DNA from: a virus
DNA: 41,797 nt
Virus record (IMG/VR): IMGVR_UViG_3300049215_000130
Span: 1-41,797 of that record
Direction: 5' to 3' (one strand)
Position 1 is the stretch's first letter; each line of letters begins with the position of its first letter. The notes beneath the pieces were generated by a model. That model searched no databases. It had not been told where the DNA came from and worked only from the letters and a program-made list of their open reading frames with translations. Both the position numbers and the translations under genes were made by a program. This document shows positions 1-8,601 of this stretch, in pieces.

Positions 1-240
1 CCAACCCTATGCCGCAGAATGCTCCGGCTCAGGCTCCGCAGGGTCCGAGCAATCCCCAGATTCCTCAGCGTCAGATGCAGCCCGTACAGCACCCGACTGC
101 ACAGGGAATCCCTGGCATGTTCAAAGGTCGCAGTGCCATGTCCCTGATGAATCAGGGAAACCAGGAGCAACTGGGTGGCGCCGCTCAGGCCATGAAAGCC
201 CAGCAGGGCTATGCACAGGCAGCGAACCCAATCCTCCAGC
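1..240. repeat. Terminal redundancy, left copy (circular closure)
   Basis: These 240 bases recur at the right end (41558-41797). The two copies match except for T at 128 versus C at 41685. The repeat lies wholly inside one open reading frame, which continues in frame across the join. This is what a circular or circularly permuted genome gives when the contig is opened at an arbitrary point. A defined T7-type terminal repeat is less likely because the ends interrupt a virion gene. Confidence 0.95.
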
Positions 241-1355
241 AGAGCCACGACACACTCCAGGACGACCTCAACAAGTTCTGGAACGGATGGCAGCGCCCGG
301 ATGGAACGTATCGCCCCGGCTACACCCAATCCCTGGATGAGATCGACAAAGTGAAGCAGGACATCCTGACCAACAACATCAACCCGAACCGATTCATTGA
401 GCAGGGGGCGCTTCCCAAGGTCATGACCGCGATCGGTCTCCTTGGAACCATGGCCAACTCTCGCGGGGGTGGCGCGAAGATTCTCGACTTCATGAACCAG
501 CAGATGCAGCGGGATGTGCAGGCGCAGATTGCCGACAAATCCGGCAAGGTGAACGTGCTTCAGGCGAACCTTCACCAGCTTGGCAACATGCAGGACGCGA
601 TCAAAATGACCACGTTCCAGCACATGGCGATGCAGTCAGCCCTGTTAGAACAGGCCGCGAACAACACCAACTCCCAGATGGCCAAGTCCGTCTACATGCA
701 GACCGCAGGTCAGATTCACCAGCAGATGGCAAAACAGGTCTACGACTGGACCATGGGCGGCGTGATGGCTCAGAAGGTCGGAGCCGGTGGAGCTGGCGGA
801 ATGCAGGGCATGCAGGGCGGTGCCCAGAAGGGTGGCGAAGGTCCGACCGATGCGGTCGGTAACCCACTCCCGCAGGGAATGAACATCAACCCGATGTACT
901 ACAAGCAGATGAACCCGGTTCAGATGCCTGGCGGTCAGAGCGGGTATGGCTTCGCGCGTGATGCGAACGCGGCTGGTCGAGCTGGGGCTGCGATCGGTAG
1001 CCACGACGTTCTGGATTCCGCGATCAAGCGCGTCCAGGATGCCTGGGGCACGGGCATGGCGTGGAACCCGTTCGGGTCCGACCTCGCTGCGAAAAAGAGC
1101 GCGATCGACAACCTGCACGCGGCGGTGCGCCAGCTTGGCGGGCCTGGGAAGCTCACTCCAGAGCAGCGTGAGGCGTATGAAAAAATGGCCAGTTTGCCCG
1201 CAAATCCGGGCTTCTGGAACAAAACGTCGTCCCAGCAACAGCTCAAGGATTTGGGCAACGTCAACAATGATACACTGAATGCAGAGCTGGGCTCGGACAT
1301 CAACAACTATGTCCCGCCGAAACAGCCTGGGAACAGCAAAAGACTTGTTGACTAG
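1..1355 (+). CDS. Virion protein, DNA-ejection/internal type (C-terminal part; gene spans contig ends)
   Basis: This is the 3' part of a gene that starts at 41305. Joined through the overlap it encodes 535 residues, of which 448 lie after the in-frame ATG at 9. The protein is rich in Gln, Met, Ala and Gly. An asparagine-rich helical region (NNINPNRF) leads into a hydrophobic stretch (KVMTAIGLLGTMANSRGGG) and then a long helical region with MNQQMQRDVQAQ. This layout recurs in internal virion or ejection proteins of podoviruses from metagenomes, where a glycine-containing hydrophobic helix precedes coiled coil. The C-terminal part has a basic/amphipathic region and ends shortly before the next gene (8 bases, with a G-run ribosome site). 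No enzymatic motif is visible. The role is inferred from composition and from position among other large virion genes. Confidence 0.7.
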   Translation, partial: NPMPQNAPAQAPQGPSNPQIPQRQMQPVQHPTAQGIPGMFKGRSAMSLMNQGNQEQLGGAAQAMKAQQGYAQAANPILQQSHDTLQDDLNKFWNGWQRPDGTYRPGYTQSLDEIDKVKQDILTNNINPNRFIEQGALPKVMTAIGLLGTMANSRGGGAKILDFMNQQMQRDVQAQIADKSGKVNVLQANLHQLGNMQDAIKMTTFQHMAMQSALLEQAANNTNSQMAKSVYMQTAGQIHQQMAKQVYDWTMGGVMAQKVGAGGAGGMQGMQGGAQKGGEGPTDAVGNPLPQGMNINPMYYKQMNPVQMPGGQSGYGFARDANAAGRAGAAIGSHDVLDSAIKRVQDAWGTGMAWNPFGSDLAAKKSAIDNLHAAVRQLGGPGKLTPEQREAYEKMASLPANPGFWNKTSSQQQLKDLGNVNNDTLNAELGSDINNYVPPKQPGNSKRLVD

Positions 1356-1363
1356 GGGGGTCA

Positions 1364-4300
1364 ATGGCTGACGTACTTGCGAATCTCAAGACCGGAAATA
1401 TGGAGGAAGTGCCCGACGTGAACGCGGCGCTTCAGGCCGGTACGCACGGCATTCCGCTTTACAGCCCGCAGGGTGAGGGGCGGATTGCGAACAACATGAA
1501 TGAGGCGTCAGACCTCATGAGTCAGGGATGGACTCAACCTAGCCCGCAGCAGCTCCAGGGAGGGCTTCAGCATGCGAAGGTCAATACCACCGGGGAGAAA
1601 ATTGGCTCTTTTCTGGAAGGCTCTGGCGAAGGTGCTGGCGCCGTCTACACAGGTGTCCCGCTATTTACTGCGGCTGAGGCTGGAGCAGGAAAACTGTTCG
1701 GCATCAAAGAGCTTTCGCCCGAATATATCGCACTTCGGCATAAGTACAACCAAGCCGAAGAAATTGCCGGGAACGTCGTTGGTGCGGGTGCTGCCACCTA
1801 TTTCGGTGGCGAAGCGACTCTGCCCTATACGCTCCCCAAGATGGCGGAAGCTTCACTAGCCAAGGCATTCGGGTCCCAGCTTGCTCCGCTGGGTTCGCTC
1901 GCGGTGAAGGGGATGGTGCAGTCTGCCCTGTTCTCAGGAAACCAGGAGCTGGGGAAATTCATGTATGACCCATCCCAAACCGCTGAAAAGGCAGTTTCCA
2001 ACCTCACCCTCAACACCGCGCTCGGTGGAATCGCCGGGGCCGCGATCGGTTCAATCCCTGCAATGTGGGACCGCACCTCGGAAGCCATCAACACGTCGAA
2101 ATTCATGCAGGGCCTTAAAGAGCAGGCAAACGTCACCCCGTCCAATGGTAACATTCCTGATGAACTTTCCAAGGCGGGTATTAACGCGTCGGCTGCGGTT
2201 AAAGCACGGGCTTCACAAAGTGGTATTTTACGTCGAATGGCACAGGGGGTAGATGATGAGGGAATGGCAGACTTCTCAACACAAGCGAAAGTCGAATCCG
2301 CGCGGGCACTCGGCGTGGACCCGGAAACGCTTCCAGCAGTTCAGGAAGCCGGAGACAGTGAGATCGCGTCGCCGGTTCGCCAGGCAATTGCGGGCAAAGG
2401 CCGTGCTCTATACAATGCCCAAGCACAAGCTTGGGATCAGGCAGATGCGCCGCTTAAAGGAGCGATCGTGCCACCGGAAGCAAAAGCTGCGCACATGGAC
2501 GCAGTTGCGGGTGTCCAAGGCCAATATGCGAAGCTCAAGGCCACCGCGCCGGAGTGGAATCTCATTGAGAAGGCCAAGGGAGATTTACCCAACCTACAAA
2601 CTCTACAGGATTTTCAGGACTGGCGCTCTGGGGTCCTGGACTCGCTTTGGAACCCCCAGAGGCCACAAGCTTACTGGCAGATGAAAGATGCCCTGGGGAC
2701 CTGGGAAGACTCGTTCAAAGAAGGCGCTCTGGGGGCGATGGACCCCCAGAACGTCCAAATGCTCCAGCAGGCCCGCAAGGCTTCGACGGACATGTACCAA
2801 TTCATGCGCGGTGCCTCGACTGCCATGAAGATGGGCAAGCCCGACGGTCATCCTTCGGCGTGGCTTGAGAACCTGGAGAATCCGCTGAAGCTCACCGATG
2901 GCCAGCTTCTCTCGAAGACCGCGCCTGCGGACAACGACGCATACCTCGATTGGGTACAAAAGAATGTGCCCGAGGCTGCGCCAGCCCTTCAGAATGCCTA
3001 CCGCCAGAAGGCGATCCAGGCTTCCATGACGGGTGGGGAGCTGAACCCCCAGAAGCTCTGGAACTACGTCCAGAAGAACTGGAGCCCAGCCACTCAGAAC
3101 TTCGTCTTTCCGAAGGACATCCCTGGCAAGCTCACGGTGCATGGGCAGACCTATGACAGTGTCCAGGACTTCCTGGCTCAGACCCAGCACGTCCCCGGAC
3201 CCAATGAGATCGACCCGGTGGGTGGGCTTATGCTTCGGAACCTCCCGAACGGGGACACGGTCAGTATCCCTGCGGAGCTGGTGGACCCAACCTTTAAGCC
3301 GGGTCCGATCGGGCAGATGCTCCGGCAGAAAGGCGCCGCCGTCGGGGACATCATCCCTGGGGTCCAGCTTGAGAAGATCGACGGACTCCAGAAGATGGCT
3401 GCGATTCAAGACCTCCTGGGTGCCGTGAACCGGAAGACCGCAGGCGGGTTCGGCCAGAGCGTGGCCAATGCCCTGGTGTCCAAGATGCTGGACAGCATGG
3501 CCGGGGGCACGGGTGCCGTCATTGGCCACACCGTGGGTGGACCCGCAGGCTCTGTGGTGGGTTACGGGATCGGCAAGCTCGGGGCCATGATGGGCTCCAA
3601 GGCGATCGACTCCGCGAAGCTCTCGCTGCTCCAGTATCTCCAGAACGGGGTGATTGACGTTCCAGCCTTCAAGTCAATGACCGACTATTTTGATAATGCA
3701 ATTGCGGCGCACGCGGCGATGAGCCAGGGCGTGGCCTCAATCATCTCCGGGAAGCCCGATGTGCCAAAGCAGGCCCAGATTGACCAGAAGGGAGCCATCA
3801 AGCTTGGCATCCTTATGGACAAGTTCAGCAAAGACCAGTCCCAGATGTTCGGGATCGGCGGGAACCTCGGGACCTACCTCCCGGACCACCAGGTTGCGGT
3901 TGCGGGCCTCGCGGCACGCGCTCATGAGTACCTTCAGGCCATCCGCCCCCAGACGGACCCGCTCGGGCCTCTGGACAGCGACAAGGTGCCGTCCAAGGCT
4001 GACCAGGCCAAGTATGAGCGGGCTTTGAACCTGGTGAACAAGCCCCTGTCCATCCTGTCCCACATCAAGAACGGGAACATCACCCAGGACGACATGGGAG
4101 CCATGGAGCTGTACCCCGGCCTGAAAAACCAATTAGATCAACATTTCCTGGAAGCCATCACCGAGGCGAAGGCCAAGGGCAAGACCATCCCGTACAAGAC
4201 CCGGCTCGCGCTCTCCCAGTTCATGGGGATGAACCTGGATTCGACCATTGGCCCGATGACCATGATGACCCTCATGCAGACCCAGGCAAAACCCCCGATG

Positions 4301-4441
4301 GGGCCTCAAGGTGGACCAAAAGGCCCTGGTAAGTCAGGCAAAAAGCCACCACAAGCTGCCTTTAGTAGGATGCAAGAGGGTGCCAACAGCGACATGACTA
4401 TGGCGCAGAAGGCTGAAAGGGACAGGGTAACCCCACAATGA
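1364..4441 (+). CDS. Large virion protein, putative DNA-ejection protein with glycine-zipper segments
   Basis: A 1025-residue protein that follows a G-rich ribosome site and overlaps the next gene by ATGA. The first 70 residues resemble a short N-terminal module of large phage proteins: an acidic start, then IPLYSPQGEGRIA and a DLMSQGW segment. Two glycine/alanine-zipper stretches that could insert in a membrane are visible, near residues 216-236 (ALGGIAGAAIGSIPAMW) and near 712-746 (GGTGAVIGHTVGGPAGSVVG). The rest is mostly helical and Gln/Lys-rich, and the C-terminus is a Pro/Gly/Lys tail. I infer an internal protein that leaves the capsid with the DNA and helps form a conduit through the host envelope. 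Its place beside the 535-residue protein fits this. No lytic transglycosylase signature was found. The family assignment is inference, not a recognised domain hit. Confidence 0.65.
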   Translation: MADVLANLKTGNMEEVPDVNAALQAGTHGIPLYSPQGEGRIANNMNEASDLMSQGWTQPSPQQLQGGLQHAKVNTTGEKIGSFLEGSGEGAGAVYTGVPLFTAAEAGAGKLFGIKELSPEYIALRHKYNQAEEIAGNVVGAGAATYFGGEATLPYTLPKMAEASLAKAFGSQLAPLGSLAVKGMVQSALFSGNQELGKFMYDPSQTAEKAVSNLTLNTALGGIAGAAIGSIPAMWDRTSEAINTSKFMQGLKEQANVTPSNGNIPDELSKAGINASAAVKARASQSGILRRMAQGVDDEGMADFSTQAKVESARALGVDPETLPAVQEAGDSEIASPVRQAIAGKGRALYNAQAQAWDQADAPLKGAIVPPEAKAAHMDAVAGVQGQYAKLKATAPEWNLIEKAKGDLPNLQTLQDFQDWRSGVLDSLWNPQRPQAYWQMKDALGTWEDSFKEGALGAMDPQNVQMLQQARKASTDMYQFMRGASTAMKMGKPDGHPSAWLENLENPLKLTDGQLLSKTAPADNDAYLDWVQKNVPEAAPALQNAYRQKAIQASMTGGELNPQKLWNYVQKNWSPATQNFVFPKDIPGKLTVHGQTYDSVQDFLAQTQHVPGPNEIDPVGGLMLRNLPNGDTVSIPAELVDPTFKPGPIGQMLRQKGAAVGDIIPGVQLEKIDGLQKMAAIQDLLGAVNRKTAGGFGQSVANALVSKMLDSMAGGTGAVIGHTVGGPAGSVVGYGIGKLGAMMGSKAIDSAKLSLLQYLQNGVIDVPAFKSMTDYFDNAIAAHAAMSQGVASIISGKPDVPKQAQIDQKGAIKLGILMDKFSKDQSQMFGIGGNLGTYLPDHQVAVAGLAARAHEYLQAIRPQTDPLGPLDSDKVPSKADQAKYERALNLVNKPLSILSHIKNGNITQDDMGAMELYPGLKNQLDQHFLEAITEAKAKGKTIPYKTRLALSQFMGMNLDSTIGPMTMMTLMQTQAKPPMGPQGGPKGPGKSGKKPPQAAFSRMQEGANSDMTMAQKAERDRVTPQ

Positions 4442-5853
4442 GTGGAGCAATTCGCGGCTTTTACAACGACTCAGCCTCAACCCTGGTAGCAGGGACAGAC
4501 GGGGACATCCGGGCCACACAGGCTCGGGCCTTGCACGTCAACCTACGCGATCCGTCAGGTAATTACGTCGCCCCCGGTGGTGGAACCACCGACGAAGCCG
4601 CTTGGACGGCGGGTAGCTCGACGTTCAACCCCGTGGGTGGGGCCTTCAACGACTCCGCTGCCGCTCTCACCTCTGGCCAGCAGGGCACCGCACGCGCTAC
4701 AGCGAACCGTGCGCTCCACGTCAACATTCGGGACCATCTTGGCAATGAGGCGACGCTGACGGGCAATTCGCTCAACGTCAACGTGACCAACGCCAGTAGC
4801 GGTGGTACCGCCAGCGCCGATGAGGCTGCGTTTACCGCAGGGTCCACGCAGGGCACACCTGCTATGGCCGTCTTCAATGATGGGCTTGCTTCCGTGACTT
4901 CGGGTCAATTGGGCGTCCTCCGTATGACTGCCTCCCGATCCTTGCACACCACGATCGACAACGCAAGCATCGCGGTGACGGGTACCTTCTGGCAGGCTAC
5001 ACAGCCGGTCTCGGGTACCTTCTGGCAGGCTACGCAGCCCGTTTCCGCCGTTTCCCTGCCTCTCCCGACGGGAGCCGCTACCGCCGCAAAACAGCCCGCG
5101 CTCGGCACCGCTGGCGCAGCCTCATCCGACGTTCTGACCGTCCAAGGCATTGCCTCCATGACGGCTCTCAAAGTGGATGGCTCCGCAGTTACCCAACCCG
5201 TCTCCGGCACTTTCTGGCAAGCCACGCAGCCCGTCTCGATCGCGGCAGCGGTCACGGTCCAACAGGCCACCGCTGCAAACCTGAACGTCACGGTCGGGAA
5301 CGCCAGCCTGGCAGTGACAGGAACTTTCTGGCAGGCCACACAGCCTGTCTCCATTGCCTCGACCCTTGCGGTTGCGGGTGACGTGGCAGACGCGGCTACA
5401 GACTCCGGCAACCCAGTCAAGCTCGGTGCGGTTGCCTACACGACTTCACGAACGAGCGTCACCAACGGCCAGAGGGTCAACCTGAACGCCGACCACCAGG
5501 GGAACCTGATTGTCACACCGATCAAACCCCGCGAGTTTATCCGCACCCAGGTCACGGCGATCACGGTCAACACAGAAACCACGGTCATCACGGCGGGTGG
5601 TGCTGGTGTTTTCAACGACATCGTTTCCCTTGCGATCACCAACAGCTCTGCCACCACGGTCACGGCAACCCTGAAGGATGCCACGGCAGGCACGACTCGC
5701 GGCCAGTACGTGGTCCCGGCTGGAGGTGGTATCGTACTCAACTTCCCCACCCCGCTGGCCCAACAGGCTGCGGCCAACAACAACTGGACGATCACGTCAA
5801 GCGCGGCTGTCTCCTCGCTCATCGTCTCTGCGGTCTATGTAATCTCGGTGTAA
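4438..5853 (+). CDS. Repeat-containing virion protein (FWQATQPVS repeats)
   Basis: A 471-residue Ala/Thr/Val/Ser-rich, low-Lys protein, as expected for a beta-rich surface or fibre-like structural protein. It starts with ATG overlapping the previous stop (ATGA). The N-terminal third holds three related blocks (GAIRGFYNDSA, GGAFNDSAAALTSGQQG, MAVFNDGLASVTSGQLG), each followed by RAT/RMTA and a LHV/LHT strand. The middle holds four copies of GTFWQATQPVS (DNA 4981-5352). The last 110 residues read as a beta domain (TVTATLKDATAGTTRGQYVV). Such repeats are common in structural proteins of metagenomic tailed phages, and a role in decoration or adsorption is inferred from that. Two cysteine-rich candidate surface proteins follow. 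Confidence 0.65.
   Translation: MSGAIRGFYNDSASTLVAGTDGDIRATQARALHVNLRDPSGNYVAPGGGTTDEAAWTAGSSTFNPVGGAFNDSAAALTSGQQGTARATANRALHVNIRDHLGNEATLTGNSLNVNVTNASSGGTASADEAAFTAGSTQGTPAMAVFNDGLASVTSGQLGVLRMTASRSLHTTIDNASIAVTGTFWQATQPVSGTFWQATQPVSAVSLPLPTGAATAAKQPALGTAGAASSDVLTVQGIASMTALKVDGSAVTQPVSGTFWQATQPVSIAAAVTVQQATAANLNVTVGNASLAVTGTFWQATQPVSIASTLAVAGDVADAATDSGNPVKLGAVAYTTSRTSVTNGQRVNLNADHQGNLIVTPIKPREFIRTQVTAITVNTETTVITAGGAGVFNDIVSLAITNSSATTVTATLKDATAGTTRGQYVVPAGGGIVLNFPTPLAQQAAANNNWTITSSAAVSSLIVSAVYVISV
4981..5352 (+). repeat. Four 33-base coding repeats (GTFWQATQPVS)
   Basis: Units begin near 4981, 5014, 5206 and 5320. The first two are in direct tandem and nearly identical in DNA; the third and fourth have diverged mainly at silent positions (ggcactttctggcaagcc, ggaactttctggcaggcc). 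Each encodes GTFWQATQPVS followed by a short variable linker. Confidence 0.85.
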
Positions 5854-5854
5854 G

Positions 5855-6463
5855 ATGGCGACGACGCTCAAAGCATCATCCTCAAAAGCCTGGCCATGCG
5901 GAGCCACCCACCCAAACAAATGCCAGGGCGGGTGGTCTCGCTGTGCTGCGGGTATTGTCTTCCAGGGCTCAGACAGCGGTTCAGACGGGTCAGCCCTTTC
6001 GTCCTACACCGGGACGAACTCTGGCATCAGCTCAGTGAGAACCGTGGTCAACGCCTACGGTCCCCTTGCGGCTCAAACCGTTTCCGGCACGGTCACGACC
6101 ACGATTCGCGGAAAGGCCGCAACCTTCACCAACCTGTTCAAGGCCAGCACGGCGGTCTATATCATGAAGCCGTGCGGGGTGAAGCGCGGGACCCTTCTAG
6201 CCAGGAGAAACTACGGGACATGCTGGACCACGACCTTGACCGATTTCACCGATACCGCCCAAACGATGACGGCGGTTTGTGCTCAGGCTGGGGACTACCT
6301 GGTGACTGAGGCAGGGTTCGCGGATACCTGTTTTCTTTGCAACGACACTGGTACTGTACAGAATGGGTCAACTGGCCCGCACACCAGGTGGGTCTTCAGC
6401 GGGACCATCGCGCTCCAGACCACAGTACCAGGACAGCTCATGATGGTGGGGGTGGGCACATGA
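5855..6463 (+). CDS. Cysteine-containing putative virion protein, paralogue A
   Basis: A 202-residue protein one base after the previous stop. It is Thr/Ser/Gly-rich with many cysteines (for example WPCG, NKCQ, RCA, KPCG, TCW, VCA, TCFLCN). Several segments match the protein encoded at 7110-7739: YGPLAAQTVSGTV against YGPIAGQTISGTM, VYIMKPCG against VWIMKPCG, and AGDYLVTEAG against AGDYLVFEAG. The two are therefore diverged copies of one gene, now separated by two small genes. No known domain was recognised. Composition and position suggest a beta-sandwich surface protein of the virion; the function is unknown. Confidence 0.7.
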   Translation: MATTLKASSSKAWPCGATHPNKCQGGWSRCAAGIVFQGSDSGSDGSALSSYTGTNSGISSVRTVVNAYGPLAAQTVSGTVTTTIRGKAATFTNLFKASTAVYIMKPCGVKRGTLLARRNYGTCWTTTLTDFTDTAQTMTAVCAQAGDYLVTEAGFADTCFLCNDTGTVQNGSTGPHTRWVFSGTIALQTTVPGQLMMVGVGT

Positions 6464-6747
6464 AGGTCAAAGGTGGCGAGATCACGGCAATTAGTCATTC
6501 CCCCTCGGGGCAGATGGTTGCCCACGTACAGTCAGATGACGGAAAACATCAGTTTCTGATGCCCTTTGGCATGCCAGTATCACTCCCGGACATCGTCAGA
6601 GGGGTGGAGTCTGAGCTTGCCTCGGTGGACTTTGCCAAGGCCCATGCCCTATCCCTGCACAGACAGCTTGGGAAACCCGTACCGGCACCCAAGCCAAAAC
6701 CCAGTTTATGGGTTATCCTGAGCTGGTACTTTCGGAGGAAAAAATGA
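6460..6747 (+). CDS. Small hypothetical protein (95 aa)
   Basis: The start ATG at 6460 overlaps the stop of the previous gene (ATGA), so this start is preferred over upstream in-frame codons. The N-terminus (MKVKGGEITAISHSPSGQMV) reads like a small beta-hairpin domain. The C-terminus is proline- and lysine-rich (PAPKPKPS) and ends in a short hydrophobic and basic segment (LWVILSWYFRRKK), which could sit in or on the membrane. The next gene again overlaps by ATGA. The function is unknown. Confidence 0.6.
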   Translation: MKVKGGEITAISHSPSGQMVAHVQSDDGKHQFLMPFGMPVSLPDIVRGVESELASVDFAKAHALSLHRQLGKPVPAPKPKPSLWVILSWYFRRKK

Positions 6748-7106
6748 GAACCAACATCGACAAGATTCTGTCCGCACAGGCCATGGCTTCGAGCGCCAAC
6801 AGCTCGATCATCGACCTGCGGGACGTAATCAACATGTCTCTCCAGTTCGTGACCTCAAGCGCAGCATCCCCCACCGGGACGGTGGCCATCCAGTTCGCTG
6901 ATGACTGCAAGGTCAACGCGGATGGGTCCATCTCTGGCGGGACGTGGGCGGTTGACGCGGCTGCGGCTGCGGCTCCCGTGGTCACGGCCAACGGCGCCAA
7001 GATTTGGAACATGTCCGAGATTGGGCATGCCTTTTGCCGCGTGGCTTACACGGCTGGAACCGGGACCGGAACCCTGGACATCACGGCAGTCACGAAGGGG
7101 GCGTAA
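6744..7106 (+). CDS. Hypothetical virion-associated protein (120 aa)
   Basis: The ATG at 6744 is preceded by GGAGG at 6734-6738 and overlaps the previous stop, which fixes the start. The protein begins with a helix (NIDKILSAQAMASSA), followed by IDLRDVINMSLQF and strands with FADDCKVNADGS and a Gly/Thr-rich end (AGTGTGTLDITA). It looks like a small beta-rich structural component. It lies between the two Cys-containing paralogues, which suggests a common assembly. No domain recognised. Confidence 0.6.
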   Translation: MRTNIDKILSAQAMASSANSSIIDLRDVINMSLQFVTSSAASPTGTVAIQFADDCKVNADGSISGGTWAVDAAAAAAPVVTANGAKIWNMSEIGHAFCRVAYTAGTGTGTLDITAVTKGA

Positions 7107-7109
7107 CCC

Positions 7110-7739
7110 ATGCCTCTGATCTATGGCCCTTCCTGCGGCGCACCGGCAGTCACGCCAACTGCTGTCAACGCGTGTTGGACGTTCACGGGCAGCGGCATAA
7201 TCAAAAAGGCCGGGAGCACCACGAACAGCACGTCCAGCAATGCCTCAGCCTCTGACTCTAACAGGTCCGGGAACTATTCCACTGTTCTTGGCCAGTGGGT
7301 CTATGGCCCGATCGCAGGACAGACCATCTCTGGCACCATGACTCCTAAAATCACTGGGGAGTCGAACTTCTATTGCGCTTACTACACAAGTGCTTACGCG
7401 GTTTGGATCATGAAGCCTTGCGGCGGTGTACGCTCCGTGCTCCTTCCGAAGACGAAGGACCCAGGCTGTCAGTCTTGGAAGTGGAAGTGCGCTGGCGGGT
7501 TTCAGACCTTCACGATGCCCGCAGCCAGCCTCACCTCTCAGGTTGCGACTGCCGGGGATTATCTGGTCTTTGAGGCAGGCTCCCAAACCCTTGCCTCTTT
7601 CGGTTGTGTCAACGCCCCTATCCTCGGAGTCGGAGCCACGCGGATTTCCTTCAACATGAGCCAGGCAATCCAGCTCTATAACCCGTCTTTGTCGCCAAAC
7701 GTGGTTTGGCTCGGAAGACCTCAACCTAAACGGAGCTGA
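7110..7739 (+). CDS. Cysteine-containing putative virion protein, paralogue B
   Basis: A 209-residue protein, diverged copy of the one at 5855-6463 (shared YGP-AAQT/AGQT, IMKPCG and AGDYLV-EAG segments). Cysteines occur in PSCGAP, NACW, FYCAY, KPCGG, GCQSWKWKC and FGCVN. The Ser/Asn/Thr-rich N-terminal third (residues 35-60) looks low-complexity. The ribosome site is weak (cgtaaccc before ATG). The role is inferred as a virion surface protein; no enzymatic motif is visible. Confidence 0.7.
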   Translation: MPLIYGPSCGAPAVTPTAVNACWTFTGSGIIKKAGSTTNSTSSNASASDSNRSGNYSTVLGQWVYGPIAGQTISGTMTPKITGESNFYCAYYTSAYAVWIMKPCGGVRSVLLPKTKDPGCQSWKWKCAGGFQTFTMPAASLTSQVATAGDYLVFEAGSQTLASFGCVNAPILGVGATRISFNMSQAIQLYNPSLSPNVVWLGRPQPKRS

Positions 7740-7741
7740 GA

Positions 7742-8167
7742 ATGAATCTCACAGTCAATCGCACCAAGAAAGCATGGGACGGGGTGTTTGGAGAGATACC
7801 AGAGCTGAATCTCAAGACGCTGGAGCATGCCTACCAGGTCAAGGGACCCGACGGCAGGCTTACAGGGTCTTTCGACGCCAAGGTGCCAAAGGGGACCTAC
7901 ACCTGTGTCCGTGGAAAGCACACCCTCCCCAATGGTGAGGAGATTGAGACTTTCGAGGTTCTTAACGTGCCGGGTCATACGGGAATCCTTTTCCACCCTG
8001 GGAACAAGTACCAGGATTCCGCTGGGTGTTTTCTGGTCGGGATTGATGTCGTATGCGTCGGGCATCAGAACATGATTACCACTTCCAGGCTGGCCTTTCA
8101 TGAGTTCATGGACGCCCAGCAAGACGTGGACCAGTTTGTTTTGACAGTGAATGACCCCCAAGTGTAA
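7742..8167 (+). CDS. DUF5675 family protein (candidate lysis enzyme)
   Basis: A 141-residue protein matching the DUF5675 pattern: an N-terminal NLTVNRT strand, a GTYTC turn (P-K-G-T-Y), then ETFEVLNVPGHTGILFHPGN with His85, and DSAGCFLVG with Cys96. The H...S-x-G-C arrangement looks like the L,D-transpeptidase catalytic motif, and the family is often found in phage lysis regions, though I know of no firm activity. It stands directly upstream of a holin-like gene and a lipoprotein. The ribosome site GGAGC overlaps the end of the previous gene. No other endolysin candidate was found in the genome, so this is the best guess for the cell-wall enzyme, by context only. Confidence 0.75.
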   Translation: MNLTVNRTKKAWDGVFGEIPELNLKTLEHAYQVKGPDGRLTGSFDAKVPKGTYTCVRGKHTLPNGEEIETFEVLNVPGHTGILFHPGNKYQDSAGCFLVGIDVVCVGHQNMITTSRLAFHEFMDAQQDVDQFVLTVNDPQV

Positions 8168-8191
8168 CGTATCCATATAAAGGAGTCTAGC

Positions 8192-8389
8192 ATGTTGGTT
8201 TCAATTATGGCATTTCTTCAGGCCCACCAGGTTGCGATTTCGATACTCGGCGTTGCGCTCCTCGACTTTTTGGTCGAGGTCAACCCACACCTCGCGTCCA
8301 ACACCGTGGTTTCTCTTCTGCTCTCTTTCTTCAAGGGGAAGGAAAGTGGTAGTCAACCTCCGGCGCCTCCTGCACCGCCTGCTGCATGA
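8192..8389 (+). CDS. Holin-like small membrane protein
   Basis: A 65-residue protein with a strong ribosome site (AAAGGAG at about 8178-8184). It has a hydrophobic segment at about residues 12-29 (VAISILGVALLDFLVEVN) and a second moderately hydrophobic one (TVVSLLLSFF), then a Pro/Ala tail (PPAPPAPPAA). The size and one to two membrane segments fit a holin, and the gene follows the DUF5675 gene. It overlaps the next gene by ATGA. This assignment is by topology and context. Confidence 0.55.
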   Translation: MLVSIMAFLQAHQVAISILGVALLDFLVEVNPHLASNTVVSLLLSFFKGKESGSQPPAPPAPPAA

Positions 8390-8601
8390 CCTTCATTACG
8401 CTTGTTGGCATACTGCCGCAGCTCATTGGCCTGATTTCGCGTTTCATCGACCTGGTGAACAAGAAATCAGGCAATGATGCTGTGGCGTATGTCAGCGACA
8501 TCAACTCGGCCCTCGACAAAGCGATGATGGCGAAGACTCCTGAAGACCACGCGGAAGCCGCAAAGAGCATCGCCCTAGCCCTCGCTGGGAGAAAGCAATG
8601 A
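8386..8601 (+). CDS. Small helical protein in lysis block
   Basis: A 71-residue protein. The N-terminus is hydrophobic (ITLVGILPQLIGLISRFIDL) and could be a membrane anchor or amphipathic helix; the rest is charged helix (DINSALDKAMMAKTPEDHAEAA). It overlaps its neighbours by ATGA on both sides. Its place before a lipoprotein gene recalls an inner-membrane spanin, but it is short for that and has no long coiled coil. The function is unknown. Confidence 0.5.
   Translation: MTFITLVGILPQLIGLISRFIDLVNKKSGNDAVAYVSDINSALDKAMMAKTPEDHAEAAKSIALALAGRKQ

Noticed and set aside
2603-3529. 308-residue minus-strand frame opposite the large ejection-type gene
   Set aside because: Antisense shadow with unnatural composition; the plus-strand gene has ribosome site and proper codon use.
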